A program made the position numbers and the translations under genes. A DNA stretch of 64,000 nucleotides from JACKHO01 sp041398745 (GTDB lineage: Bacteria; Planctomycetota; Planctomycetia; Planctomycetales; Planctomycetaceae): positions 451,907 through 515,906 of the forward strand of contig JAWKUB010000007.1 of NCBI GenBank assembly GCA_041398745.1, read 5' to 3'. Below, in pieces: positions 17,690 to 26,672 of the stretch; the first letter of the stretch is position 1, and every line of letters begins with the position of its first letter. Under the pieces are notes generated by a model, which was not told the DNA's origin, did no database searches, and saw only the letters and a program-made list of their open reading frames with translations.

Positions 17690-19117
17690 GTGAAACAGCA
17701 TACTACTCCCTCAGCATTCCCGTTCGGCGAAACTGGCGCTGCGCCGTCGCGCCGTCAGTTCTTTGAACGCTGCGGCATGGGATTCGGCACACTCGCTCTG
17801 GCGGGATTGCTTCAGGAGAACGGATTGGCTGCAACGGGCCGACCACATTTTCCTGGCAAGGCGAAACACGTTATTCATGTGTTCTTGAACGGCGGGATGT
17901 CGCAGGTCGACACGTTCGATCCCAAGCCGGAACTGACCCGACGCGGCGGCCAGATGCTGCCGTTCGACAATCTTCAAACCGAACGCAAAACCGGTGTCGC
18001 GCTTCCCTCGCCATTCACGTTCGCCCAGCATGGTGAATGCGGAACGCCGGTCAGTGATTTGTTCCCGCACTTGTCGAAGTGTGTCGATGATATGGCCGTC
18101 ATTCGTTCGATGTACGCGGAACTGCCGAATCACGAAATGTCCCTGATGCTCATGAACACGGGCGACATGCGACAGGTGCGTCCGAGTTTTGGCTCTTGGC
18201 TGACGTGGGGCATGGGAAGCGAAAACCAGAACCTCCCGGGGTTCGTCGCACTCTGTCCGGGCGGGTATCCTGTAGGCGGGGCTGGCAACTGGCGTTCGGC
18301 ATTTCTCCCCGGCGTGTACCAGGGGACATTGGTGGACACGTCAAAGGCCGATCCCACACAGCTTATTACGAACATTCGCAACTCCCGTCTTTCCTCAGAC
18401 GAACAGAGCCGACAGTACGAATTTCTAAAGCAGCTCAACGCGAAGCATTTGGAACAGCGGGCTGGCGAATCTGCCATTGAGGCTCGAATTCAGTCGTTCG
18501 AAATGGCGTACCGTATGCAGACCGAAGCGACCGACGCCTTCGACCTGTCGCAGGAGCCCGAACATATTCAGAAGCTCTATGGCGAAGGAGTACAAAACCG
18601 ACAGCTCCTGTTGGCACGGCGACTCATTGAGCGGGGTGTCCGTTTCGTACAAACATGGCACGGCGACGGTCAGCCTTGGGACAGTCACTCGAACATCAAA
18701 AATTCGCATCGGGCGGTGGCCAATCAATGTGACCAGGGACTGGCTGCACTCATTGTCGACCTGAAGCAGCGGGGCCTGCTGGAGGAAACACTTATTCTCT
18801 GCACCGGCGAGTTCGGACGGACACCATCTGTCGAAATGGAACAGAATGGTTCCGGGGCCTCACAGGGACGCGATCATAACCATTGGGGATTTTCCCTCTG
18901 GCTGGCTGGCGGAGGCGTCAAAGGAGGCACCGTCTACGGCGCGACCGACGAGTTCGGATTCCAGGCCGTGGAGAACCGTGTGTCCGTGCATGACCTGCAC
19001 GCCACCATGCTGCATCTGTTGGGAATGGACCACGAGCGGCTGACGTATCGCTACGCCGGACGCGACTACCGCCTGACCGATTTGTACGGCAACGTCGTGC
19101 ATGACATCATCGCGTAG
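17690..19117 (+). CDS. Tat-exported DUF1501 protein
   Basis: Protein of 475 residues with a twin-arginine leader (SRRQFFERCGMGFGTLALAG). The GTG start at 17690 has GAGGA seven bases upstream, which decides the start. DUF1501 features include HVIHVFLNGGMSQVDTFDPK, VIRSMYAELPNHEMSLMLMN, LILCTGEFGRTP and GRDHNHWGFSLWLAGGGVKG. The fold is related to the alkaline phosphatase/sulfatase superfamily, but the nucleophile position is not the sulfatase Cys/Ser motif, and the activity is unknown. It follows the PSCyt1/PSD1 gene closely, so both are probably in one operon and act in the periplasm. A second such pair follows at 19284. Confidence 0.9.
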   Translation: MKQHTTPSAFPFGETGAAPSRRQFFERCGMGFGTLALAGLLQENGLAATGRPHFPGKAKHVIHVFLNGGMSQVDTFDPKPELTRRGGQMLPFDNLQTERKTGVALPSPFTFAQHGECGTPVSDLFPHLSKCVDDMAVIRSMYAELPNHEMSLMLMNTGDMRQVRPSFGSWLTWGMGSENQNLPGFVALCPGGYPVGGAGNWRSAFLPGVYQGTLVDTSKADPTQLITNIRNSRLSSDEQSRQYEFLKQLNAKHLEQRAGESAIEARIQSFEMAYRMQTEATDAFDLSQEPEHIQKLYGEGVQNRQLLLARRLIERGVRFVQTWHGDGQPWDSHSNIKNSHRAVANQCDQGLAALIVDLKQRGLLEETLILCTGEFGRTPSVEMEQNGSGASQGRDHNHWGFSLWLAGGGVKGGTVYGATDEFGFQAVENRVSVHDLHATMLHLLGMDHERLTYRYAGRDYRLTDLYGNVVHDIIA

Positions 19118-19283
19118 TCTGTTCGCGATGTGCCCATTCAGCCCGAATGTTCGGCCGCGACAGCATTTGGCATCGGGGCTGATTCACGGTTTCCCCTTTT
19201 CGGCGGTTGCTTCGAGTGTCTAAGATAACTGTACACTGATGCGTCCGGCCCGGGCGTTCCTTCCTCCCGCCACTGCATTCCCC

Positions 19284-22166
19284 ATGCAACGTTTCATTCT
19301 CACATTTGCCGCACTCCTGTTGCTTTGCTGTCTTGGCATTTCCCATGCGGCGGACGTCATCTGGGAGCAAGACGTCCGTCCGCTGCTTAAAACGCACTGC
19401 TTTCACTGTCACGGTGAAGCCGGCGAAATGGAAGCGGGCCTGGATTTGCGTTTGCAGAAACTGCTCGTCAAAGGTGGTGAGTCGGGCCCGGCCATTGTTC
19501 CGGGAGATGTTGACGGAAGCCTGTTATTACAGCGAATTACCGCTGGCGAAATGCCGCCCGATGAAGACAAGCTCCTGAGCCCCGCTGACATTGACATCAT
19601 CAGGAAGTGGGTGGAAGGCGGCGCGAAGATTGCGGAAGAGGAGCCAGATGTCATCGGCGACGGTCCGCTGTTTACCTCTGCCGAACGAAACTACTGGGCG
19701 TTTCGTCCCATTCAGCGTCCTGAAGTGCCAGCCACTTCAGCTGAACAACGTTCTCGAACAGCGATTGATTCCCTCATCCTGTCAGCGAATGAAAATCATC
19801 CCGGATTCGCGGAGGACGCCAACCGTGCCCAGCTGTTGAGGCGAGCGTCGATCGACCTGACGGGGTTGCCACCCGCACCAGAAATGCTGGAGCGCGTGCT
19901 GGCTGATGAATCACTGGACTGGTGGGATTCAGCGATTGAAGAACTGTTGGCGTCGCCGCATTATGGGGAACGCTGGGCGCGTCACTGGCTCGACGTCGCC
20001 GGGTATGCGGACTCGGAAGGTTACACCGATGAAGACCGAGTCCGTCCGCATGCGTGGCGGTATCGCGACTATGTCATTCGCTCCTTCGAGAATGATAAGC
20101 CGTTCGATGTATTCATTCAGGAACAGCTCGCGGGGGATGAACTTGCGAACTGGACCGGTGGTGATTTGTCTGAGCAGCAAATTGAACAACTCACGGCGAC
20201 AGGCTTTCTCCGGATGGCACCTGACGGCACAGCTTCCGGCGGGATTAATGCGACGGAAGCTCGGAATCAGGTTGTGGCCGATACCATGCAAATTGTCGGA
20301 TCATCACTAATGGGAATGACGCTGCACTGTGCTCAGTGTCATGACCATCGTTACGACCCTATTCCGCAGTCAGACTACTACGCACTCCGCGCGGTGTTCG
20401 AACCCGCACTCGACTGGAAGAACTGGAAGTCGCCGCCGCAACGGCAAATTTCCCTGTACACCGCTGCCGACCGAGAAACGGCCAAAGAGATTGAAGCACA
20501 GGCTGCGGCAGTTGAAAAAGAACGTGCCGACAAGGCGGAGGAATTCATTACGCGGACGCTGGAAGAGGAACTGCTGCTCATTCCCGAAGAACAGCGGGAG
20601 GCCACACGCACTGCTTATCGCACGGCAGCGAAGGAACGCACGCCTGAGCAACAGGCATTGCTGAAAGAGCATCCCAGCGTGGCGAGTATTAGTGTCGGCT
20701 CGCTGTATTTGTACGATCGCCGCCGCGACGAACGGGCTGGCAAAATCGACGCCGAACGCAAGCAGAAGGAAACCCGTTTCGTCGAGGAAACGAAACAGGC
20801 CGAACTTGCCAAGGTGCCCGAAGAAGAACGCGAAGCTCTGCAAACCGCTTTAGCCGCTGCTCAGGCACAGCGGACGGCAGAACAGAATGAGCTGCTCGCC
20901 AAGTATCCTGGCACGCAGGTGACTCTTGCGACTTTGGCTGAGTTTAATCCCGAAGCGGCAGCCGAGTTGGAGCAGGACCGTAAGGCGGCAGCCGAACTGC
21001 GAAGCAGCAAATCAGCCGATGTCCTCAAAGAGTACCAAGACAAGGCCGCGAAAATTCGGGCACAAAAGCCGGAAGAGGGATTCGTGCGGGCTCTGCAGGA
21101 ACCAGCGGGTAACATTCCGCAAACCTTTGTCTTCTACCGGGGCGATCCTGAACAACCGAAAGATGTGGTCCCACCGCACGATTTGTCAATTCTTGCCGGT
21201 CGAAGTGAAATTCCCAATAACCTCGATTCCTTGCCGACCAGCGGTCGCCGTCTCGCATTTGCCCGGCAGTTGACTGACGGCACGCATCCGCTTTTGGCCC
21301 GTGTCATTGTAAACCGGATTTGGTCGAATCATTTTGGGCGCGGCATTGTCAGCACGCCCGGAGACTTTGGTCGTCTGGGTGATCGCCCCACGCATCCCGA
21401 ACTGCTGGACTGGCTGGCGGCGGAGTTTCAGTCGTCAGACTGGAGCATGAAACACATGCACCGCGTCATCATGAAGTCAACCGCGTACCGGCAGTCCTCT
21501 GTCGCGTCCACCGCTGCGATGGATGCTGATCCTGATAACCTCATGTACTCCCGTTTTCCGCTGCGTCGAATGGAGTCAGAGACATTGCGTGATGCACTGC
21601 TCGCGGTGACGGGGAAACTGAATCCCAAACGTTTCGGGGCTCCTATTCCGGTCATGGAGGACAGCGTCGGGCAAATTGTCCTGGGTGAAGAGAACCTCGA
21701 TGGCGAACGGAAGCCAGTCGACAAGGTTGATTTGAAGGGGGAGGAATTCCGCCGCAGCATTTATGTGCAGGTGCGTCGCACGCGGACGTTCTCCATGTTC
21801 GAAACGTTTGACGCTCCCGTCATGACTCCCAACTGCGATTTCCGCAGTTCCTCGACCGTCGCCCCGCAGTCGCTCTTCTTTATGAACAGTACTGCCATTG
21901 TGGAGTTCGCTGACTTCTTTGCTGAGCGACTCCTCAGCGAAGCGGCGGAAGGCACGGGGCAACAAGTGGACCGGGCGTGGCAACTTGCGTATGCGTCCAG
22001 TCCCTCTGAGTCGGAGCGGGCACAGGCTGTGGCCTTCATTACCTCACAACAGGAATTGTTTGCCAGTCAGCAAAGCGAGTGGGATGAAGCCCGCGTGAAG
22101 CGCGAGGCACTCAGTGTGTTTTGTCAGGCTCTGCTCAGTTCGAATCGTTTCCTTTACGCGGAATAG
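19284..22166 (+). CDS. PSCyt1/DUF1549/DUF1553 exported cytochrome-type protein with duplicated charged insert
   Basis: Protein of 960 residues. The ATG at 19284 starts a signal peptide (MQRFILTFAALLLLCCLGIS). PSCyt1 haem motif CFHCH lies near residue 35, DUF1549 follows with CAQCHDHRYDPIPQSDYY near 365, and DUF1553 occupies the C-terminal third (HPLLARVIVNRIWSNHFGRG). Between DUF1549 and DUF1553 lies a Glu/Lys/Ala-rich, helical insert of about 200 residues in which one segment is repeated: IPEEQREATRTAYRTAAKER and later VPEEEREALQTALAAAQAQR, each followed by TPEQQALL/TAEQNELL. The DUF1501 partner starts nine bases after the stop. The pair is a paralogue of the pair at 14792-19117 rather than a simple tandem copy, since central regions differ. 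Confidence 0.9.
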   Translation: MQRFILTFAALLLLCCLGISHAADVIWEQDVRPLLKTHCFHCHGEAGEMEAGLDLRLQKLLVKGGESGPAIVPGDVDGSLLLQRITAGEMPPDEDKLLSPADIDIIRKWVEGGAKIAEEEPDVIGDGPLFTSAERNYWAFRPIQRPEVPATSAEQRSRTAIDSLILSANENHPGFAEDANRAQLLRRASIDLTGLPPAPEMLERVLADESLDWWDSAIEELLASPHYGERWARHWLDVAGYADSEGYTDEDRVRPHAWRYRDYVIRSFENDKPFDVFIQEQLAGDELANWTGGDLSEQQIEQLTATGFLRMAPDGTASGGINATEARNQVVADTMQIVGSSLMGMTLHCAQCHDHRYDPIPQSDYYALRAVFEPALDWKNWKSPPQRQISLYTAADRETAKEIEAQAAAVEKERADKAEEFITRTLEEELLLIPEEQREATRTAYRTAAKERTPEQQALLKEHPSVASISVGSLYLYDRRRDERAGKIDAERKQKETRFVEETKQAELAKVPEEEREALQTALAAAQAQRTAEQNELLAKYPGTQVTLATLAEFNPEAAAELEQDRKAAAELRSSKSADVLKEYQDKAAKIRAQKPEEGFVRALQEPAGNIPQTFVFYRGDPEQPKDVVPPHDLSILAGRSEIPNNLDSLPTSGRRLAFARQLTDGTHPLLARVIVNRIWSNHFGRGIVSTPGDFGRLGDRPTHPELLDWLAAEFQSSDWSMKHMHRVIMKSTAYRQSSVASTAAMDADPDNLMYSRFPLRRMESETLRDALLAVTGKLNPKRFGAPIPVMEDSVGQIVLGEENLDGERKPVDKVDLKGEEFRRSIYVQVRRTRTFSMFETFDAPVMTPNCDFRSSSTVAPQSLFFMNSTAIVEFADFFAERLLSEAAEGTGQQVDRAWQLAYASSPSESERAQAVAFITSQQELFASQQSEWDEARVKREALSVFCQALLSSNRFLYAE

Positions 22167-22175
22167 ATTTCCCCC

Positions 22176-23636
22176 ATGAACGACTTCACCAACTGGAATC
22201 GACGACAGTTTCTGCAGGCGGGGACATTCAGTCTCGCGCCGCTGGCAATTGCGTCGCTGCTGCAGCGCGATGGTCTGCTCGCCGCACCCATCAAGCCCGG
22301 GGCAACGCCCACGCCCGACTCGCTCAAGCAGCGTGCGCCGCATGCCACTCCCCAGGCGACGGCGATGATTTCCCTGTTCATGCAGGGAGGGCCGAGTCAA
22401 ATCGATATGTTCGATCCTAAGCCGGAATTGAACAAGCTCGATGGCCAGTCGTTTCCGGGAACCATCAAATACGACAACGCCGCTCAGGCCAGTTCGAAGG
22501 TGCTGGGCTGTCCGTGGAAATTCCAGCCGCATGGCGAATGCGGCACCGAACTCTCCGAGCTGTTGCCGTACACATCGCGCGTGGTGGACGATATTTGTGT
22601 CATCAGGTCCATGCACACGGGCGTGAACAATCATGGCCAGTCCATTCATGCGCTGAATTCCGGTCGTATCCAGCGTGGTCGGCCCGCACTGGGAAGCTGG
22701 CTGACGTATGGGCTGGGGAATGCCGCGGAGAATTTACCCGCGTTCATGGCTCTGCCTGACCCTGGCGGCATTCCGGTGGAAGGGGTGCTCAACTGGTCGA
22801 ACGGATGGTTGCCGTCGCTGTTTCAGGGAACGGTCATCAGGCCGCAGGAGCCGCGGATTTTCAATTTGGAACCGCCCGCCACGCGTCGGGGAGCGGTGCA
22901 GGACAACTACCTGGCTTATCTGCGGGAGTTGAACGCGCAGCATCAGGACGAGTATCCCACCAACACCGACCTGCAGGCCCGCATTGCCAATTACGAACTC
23001 GCCGCCCAAATGCAGGTGGCCGCCGCCGAAGCCCTCGACCTCTCCAAAGAAACCGAAGCCACGCAGAAAATGTACGGCATTGGTGATAAAGAAACCGAGG
23101 AATACGGCCGTCGCTGCCTCATTGCCCGACGGCTGATTGAACGGGGCGTGCGGTTTGTGCAGGTCTACACACGGAACCAGTTCTGGGATCATCACGGATC
23201 GATTCGGACGTCACTTCCGCGTGCCTGCAAACTGACCGATCAACCCGCCGCGGCACTCGTCACCGACCTGAAACAACGTGGCCTGCTCGACTCGACGGTC
23301 GTGCACTGGGGCGGAGAAATGGGACGCCTCCCCGTCATCCAGAACGACGCCGGCCCCGCCAAAGTGGGACGCGACCACAACACCTACGGATTCTCCATGT
23401 GGGTCGCCGGCGGCGGCTTCCGACGCGGCGGCACCTACGGAGCCACCGACGAATTCGGCCACCATGCCGTGGAAAACATCGTCAACCACTACGACTACCA
23501 CGCCACCCTGCTGCACCTCTTCGGCCTTGATCCGGAGCGATTGACGTTCGAGCGGAATGGTCGATTGGAGAGTCTGTTGGATGGTCAACCGGGGCAGGTG
23601 GTGGAGGGGTTGTTGGAGGGGTTGCTGGAGGGGTAG
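22176..23636 (+). CDS. Tat-exported DUF1501 protein
   Basis: Protein of 486 residues with a twin-arginine leader (NWNRRQFLQAGTFSLAPLAI). DUF1501 hallmarks: MISLFMQGGPSQIDMFDPKP near residue 65, VIRSMHTGVNNHGQS, VVHWGGEMGRLPVIQND and GRDHNTYGFSMWVAGGGF. It starts nine bases after the PSCyt1/PSD1 gene, so the two are almost certainly co-transcribed. The last codons are a short GC-rich tandem repeat giving VVEGLLEGLLEG, probably slippage-generated and not part of the fold. Activity unknown; probably a periplasmic partner of the upstream putative cytochrome. Confidence 0.9.
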   Translation: MNDFTNWNRRQFLQAGTFSLAPLAIASLLQRDGLLAAPIKPGATPTPDSLKQRAPHATPQATAMISLFMQGGPSQIDMFDPKPELNKLDGQSFPGTIKYDNAAQASSKVLGCPWKFQPHGECGTELSELLPYTSRVVDDICVIRSMHTGVNNHGQSIHALNSGRIQRGRPALGSWLTYGLGNAAENLPAFMALPDPGGIPVEGVLNWSNGWLPSLFQGTVIRPQEPRIFNLEPPATRRGAVQDNYLAYLRELNAQHQDEYPTNTDLQARIANYELAAQMQVAAAEALDLSKETEATQKMYGIGDKETEEYGRRCLIARRLIERGVRFVQVYTRNQFWDHHGSIRTSLPRACKLTDQPAAALVTDLKQRGLLDSTVVHWGGEMGRLPVIQNDAGPAKVGRDHNTYGFSMWVAGGGFRRGGTYGATDEFGHHAVENIVNHYDYHATLLHLFGLDPERLTFERNGRLESLLDGQPGQVVEGLLEGLLEG

Positions 23637-23708
23637 TGAGTGGCACAATCGTACGGGAACGCTGGGCATATTGGACGTTGCATTGTGGCCGATGCTCGGG
23701 GGCAATGG

Positions 23709-24170
23709 CTACCCCCAACCTTGCCGCCGCTTCTCCCGACGGACGCGAGCATATGCATGGAACTTACCCCGATCATGATTCCACCAGTACTTCATGCAAG
23801 ACCGAACCGTAGGTAGCATAACAGGAAGCATGGCAATGATTTCAGCAGCCAGTGCTTTATGAAAATACGGAACACGAAGTCGTTCCATTTTCTTTCCAAG
23901 CTCTTCGAGTGCGCGATCTGAACCGGCGAAGGGCGAACTCGGGTGCTCTCCGAGAGTCCGTAGCAACGCCTCCACGTGCTCACCCATGATGTTTAGCTCG
24001 GGTTGGAAGACTTGGATGTGGACGGAGGAAGTGGTGCCATCCCCGAATTTCCGAGTCACCGTTACGAATTCATCGTCCCAATAAAAAGGCTCCAAGTCCC
24101 ATCCAAGCAATTTCATCGCCTGAAGTAGTCGTGCCAACGTCCAGCCCAAGAGAAACTGCTGACGCACCAT
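23709..24170 (-). CDS. Hypothetical protein in AT-richer accessory stretch
   Basis: Protein of 153 residues from the ATG at 24170, which has a GAGG eight bases upstream; a GTG at 24179 would overlap that site and is less likely. The sequence (VRQQFLLGWTLARLLQAMKL, LEPFYWDDEFVTVTRKFGDG, VHIQVFQPELNIMGEHVEAL) suggests an N-terminal helix, a beta-rich middle and a basic C-terminal tail (KFHAYARVRREKRRQGWG). A moderately hydrophobic segment (AAEIIAMLPVMLPTV) is near residue 115. No family recognised. Base composition is visibly more AT-rich than the flanking DUF1501 gene, consistent with acquisition, and it is convergent with that gene. Confidence 0.5.
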   Translation of the reverse strand: MVRQQFLLGWTLARLLQAMKLLGWDLEPFYWDDEFVTVTRKFGDGTTSSVHIQVFQPELNIMGEHVEALLRTLGEHPSSPFAGSDRALEELGKKMERLRVPYFHKALAAEIIAMLPVMLPTVRSCMKYWWNHDRGKFHAYARVRREKRRQGWG

Positions 24171-24471
24171 GAATTCCACCTCGCGGTTTGCAATGAGTTG
24201 ACGCCGACCATTGTGATTGGTTTGGAACGATTAGTTCTTTTACATGGTAAATGCAGATTGCGATGGCGGCTAGGAAAAAATGGGTTTTTCACATCAAGTC
24301 GCGCTGATGTCGAAAAAACTCGACATGGCGGGTTGACGGACTCAAGATCCGCAGTATCTTCTTCCTCCTACTTTCGGACTAACACGTCCGGTACTTAAGT
24401 CAGTGGAAATCCATATGGTGCACGCGTACACTTGAGATGGCGGTTTCCATCTTCGTGGGGAGTACGCAAGC
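24171..24471. other. Intergenic region with a tRNA-Leu-like anticodon stem-loop, no complete gene
   Basis: This 300-base divergent region carries no convincing coding frame. It contains a short inverted repeat around 24290-24318 (CACATCAAG...CTGATGTCG). It also contains a stretch at 24337-24351 reading CGGA CTCAAGA TCCG, which has the stem and 7-base loop of a tRNA-Leu(CAA) anticodon arm, with TGGCGG upstream at 24326-24331 resembling a D-arm. Acceptor and T arms are missing, so at most it is a remnant. Promoters for both flanking unknown genes should lie here. Confidence 0.35.
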
Positions 24472-25719
24472 ATGTCGGGAATGCATATGTCGTCGGACTT
24501 GAGCATTGCGGGTTGGCTCTCGCTAGATGATGATTCGATGTCTTCCTATCGCAATCATCTCGGTGAAGTTTGCGCGAGCACGCGTGAGCAAAACACAAGC
24601 AGCCGTGCAAAGATTCCTTCTCTGATAGCAAGGCTGAAAGGTGGTCTTACGCGTGAAGTGATTCGCGAAGCGTGCATGCTGTCACGTGTCGTTACTGAGG
24701 CTGTCGAATCTGCATGGTACTTGGGGCTAATTACTGTTGGCGAAGTCAAGATGCAGGTTGAGGAGCATTCAGCCTTGGTCTCTTCCGTAACAGTTGAAAT
24801 TCGTCGGCTTTCGGGCGATGAAAAGTTGGCTCTTGACAAACGACGTGAAGATGGAGAAGGGGGGCTGGCGGACTACCAGAAGAACATGGAATCGAGGCAG
24901 CATCAACTCAACGAGCTGATTTCTAATCAGCCTCTTCCGCAGAATCCCACTGGTCAGGAAATGACGGCTGCACACATGCTTTACGCTATTGCAGCGTGGC
25001 GATTGAAACGTGCAGCAGAAGAGTTGATGCACGAGCGTGATCCGCTGGAGATGACAGACCATCACCATGAGGTGAAATTGTCGAACATTGCGGATTTTTT
25101 GGAAACCGGGTATCAGAGAATTGCATCGGACATTTCAGTCAAGGCCAGTAGTGGTCTATACCCATTCATTAGTGTAATTCCGCGCTGTGTTGATAATCTG
25201 CGGAAGGTGGTGGACGAATTAGGCCAAATCCTTAACCTCCCACCTGTCAGCCAGCCGTCGCGAAGACGAGAGATTTCCCAGGGTATTCTGACTGACATCT
25301 GGTTGTTCCTTATTGTCGGGAAGCAGGAAGTTTTGCACCGTGACGCTGGGAAGTGGGGTGATAACAGTCTCTTCATTCTTCAGTATCCCTCCACAGACCC
25401 AGCGTTTGCAGGTTATTGGGTTTCCCATTGCCTCAATCTGGATCTTATCGGTGCTGGGACCTCGCCCAATGATTCACTCAAGTCGCTTGAGCAGATTTGG
25501 GACCGCGCGATCAAGCACTACATGTCTCCAAACGAGCGAAAGCCGTTCGTTGCCCCGGTACGATTCCTGAGAGCGTTTTTCGGTCCTAAGGATGGCGATA
25601 CGGACCGCATCGATTTGTTTGAACAATCGGTGGAAGTGCCATTCTCTGGTCAAAAACAGTCCCTTCGGACGGTTCCCATTTCCCCCTCAAAGGTGCGGCC
25701 AAAATTTCCTGCCGATTAG
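24472..25719 (+). CDS. Unknown protein with HicB-like C-terminal segment
   Basis: Protein of 415 residues without leader or membrane segments. Residues 1-290 are mostly helical with several charged stretches (EEHSALVSSVTVEIRRLSGD, DYQKNMESRQHQLNEL). The segment around residues 320-350 (GYWVSHCLNLDLIGAGTSPN followed by DSLKSLEQIW) matches the pattern of HicB-type antitoxin domains and related proteins (WVAHCLELDI-x-GdTpeEAl-L). No HicA toxin-like gene adjoins it, so a toxin-antitoxin role is not supported; HicB-like folds also occur as fused sensor domains. The gene is flanked by gene-poor, AT-richer DNA with repeats, which suggests an acquired island. The start is MSGMHMSSD; an internal Met at residue 4 or 6 is also possible. 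Confidence 0.6.
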   Translation: MSGMHMSSDLSIAGWLSLDDDSMSSYRNHLGEVCASTREQNTSSRAKIPSLIARLKGGLTREVIREACMLSRVVTEAVESAWYLGLITVGEVKMQVEEHSALVSSVTVEIRRLSGDEKLALDKRREDGEGGLADYQKNMESRQHQLNELISNQPLPQNPTGQEMTAAHMLYAIAAWRLKRAAEELMHERDPLEMTDHHHEVKLSNIADFLETGYQRIASDISVKASSGLYPFISVIPRCVDNLRKVVDELGQILNLPPVSQPSRRREISQGILTDIWLFLIVGKQEVLHRDAGKWGDNSLFILQYPSTDPAFAGYWVSHCLNLDLIGAGTSPNDSLKSLEQIWDRAIKHYMSPNERKPFVAPVRFLRAFFGPKDGDTDRIDLFEQSVEVPFSGQKQSLRTVPISPSKVRPKFPAD

Positions 25720-25827
25720 AGACGGTGTAGGGCTTCCCCTCCAAGTCTATTTTCTTGAGCTTTCATTTTTCGTTCGAGTTTCTAATAGCCTCCTGGTTTC
25801 AAGGGTGGTCGACGCTGGCAATGTTTC

Positions 25828-26040
25828 ATGTGTAAGAAGGACGATGTGCCTGACAACAGCGAGCTGCCGATGGGTGGTGGTGGAGTCGATCCCCACAATG
25901 AAAGCCTTCCAGGGGGTAATCCAGGCCTCCCGCGGATACTTTCGTTCGATGAATTGGAGGGATTGGGGGAAAAACGTCAGGAAATTGCGAGACAGTCTGA
26001 AGCTCATGGGCCGTACGACCCGTTCGATCCTTCGCAATGA
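25828..26040 (+). CDS. Possible small protein of 70 residues
   Basis: A short frame starting ATGTGTAAGAAG encodes 70 residues, rich in Gly, Pro and acidic residues (MGGGGVDPHNESLPGGNP, then ILSFDELEGLGEKRQEIARQ and ending HGPYDPFDPSQ). The composition is protein-like and the C-terminal half could form a helix, but there is no recognisable family and no clear ribosome site. It lies in the 1-kb region after the HicB-like gene, where an antisense frame also runs through repeat DNA. I give it a low probability of being a real gene. Confidence 0.3.
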   Translation: MCKKDDVPDNSELPMGGGGVDPHNESLPGGNPGLPRILSFDELEGLGEKRQEIARQSEAHGPYDPFDPSQ

Positions 26041-26062
26041 AAGCAGGAGAGCACGCGCGGGT

Positions 26063-26093
26063 GGCCCCGGTTGCTTTGCAACCGTTGGGGGCC
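26063..26093. repeat. Palindromic element
   Basis: Imperfect inverted repeat in which GGTTGC and GCAACC flank TTT, extended outside by GGCCCC and GGGGGCC. It could fold as a strong hairpin of the REP type; no T-run follows. Confidence 0.5.
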
Positions 26094-26237
26094 GACAGGC
26101 CCGGGAGGTTTCACAATCCACGACAATCCAACTCAATCGACCCAACCAATCGGTACGCCGACCGTTCTGCGCTCGGTGTACCAGCGAGCTGAACTCTAGT
26201 TCCAATCTTCGGGGTGGCTGGCAAGATTGACTACCCT

Positions 26238-26263
26238 CGTTCCCTAGCTCCTGCTTGGGAACG
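26238..26263 (+). repeat. Palindromic repeat (GTTCCC-AGC type), copy 1
   Basis: Arms CGTTCCCTAGC and GCTTGGGAACG flank TCCT; one mismatch in an 11-bp stem. The second copy at 26352 is in the opposite orientation, as shown by the AGGA loop. Confidence 0.65.
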
Positions 26264-26351
26264 CCCCGGAATGCGGATTCGACGTTCGAAAGTTGACGAA
26301 CGGTGGTTTTCAGTACTTCACGTTTTGCGACATCACGCAAGCCGTGAAATG

Positions 26352-26377
26352 GGTTCCCAAGCAGGAGCTTGGGAACC
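26352..26377 (-). repeat. Palindromic repeat (GTTCCC-AGC type), copy 2, inverted
   Basis: Perfect 11-bp stem GGTTCCCAAGC / GCTTGGGAACC with loop AGGA. Together with copy 1 it encloses about 88 bases; repeats of this type are widely dispersed in several bacterial phyla. Confidence 0.65.
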
Positions 26378-26672
26378 AGGAAATTCCAGTCAACCTGCTG
26401 GGCCCCTCCCCGGATCTCGTAAACTCGATCCGACCCTCCCAATTTCGGATTCGCCGCGGGGAGGGTGAAGTTGGACTGCAGCGTCTGTTGATGCTCGCCC
26501 CGCTTCGCGAAGTGGGCATGTTACCCGGCGGAACGGCAACGTCATGACGATCATGTGGCCATTCAATTGAAGCTGACGGTTTGAGAAACGCAGACGAGCG
26601 GATAACTTGGGGCAACCATTGCATTGATCATCGCCAGGTGTCAGGTGAAGTGTCTTCGGCGTGACCTGAATT

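Noticed and set aside
24321..24400. Functional tRNA-Leu gene
   Set aside because: Only the anticodon arm and part of a D-arm can be drawn; acceptor and T arms are missing.
24472..25719. HicAB toxin-antitoxin system
   Set aside because: Only a HicB-like C-terminal segment on a large protein is seen; no small HicA-type gene with the conserved His-containing dsRNA-binding fold is adjacent.
25747..26442. Minus-strand frame of 231 codons in the gene-poor region
   Set aside because: It reads through two palindromic repeats (giving similar VPKLLLGN and VPKQELGN residues) and has no coherent domain; probably fortuitous.
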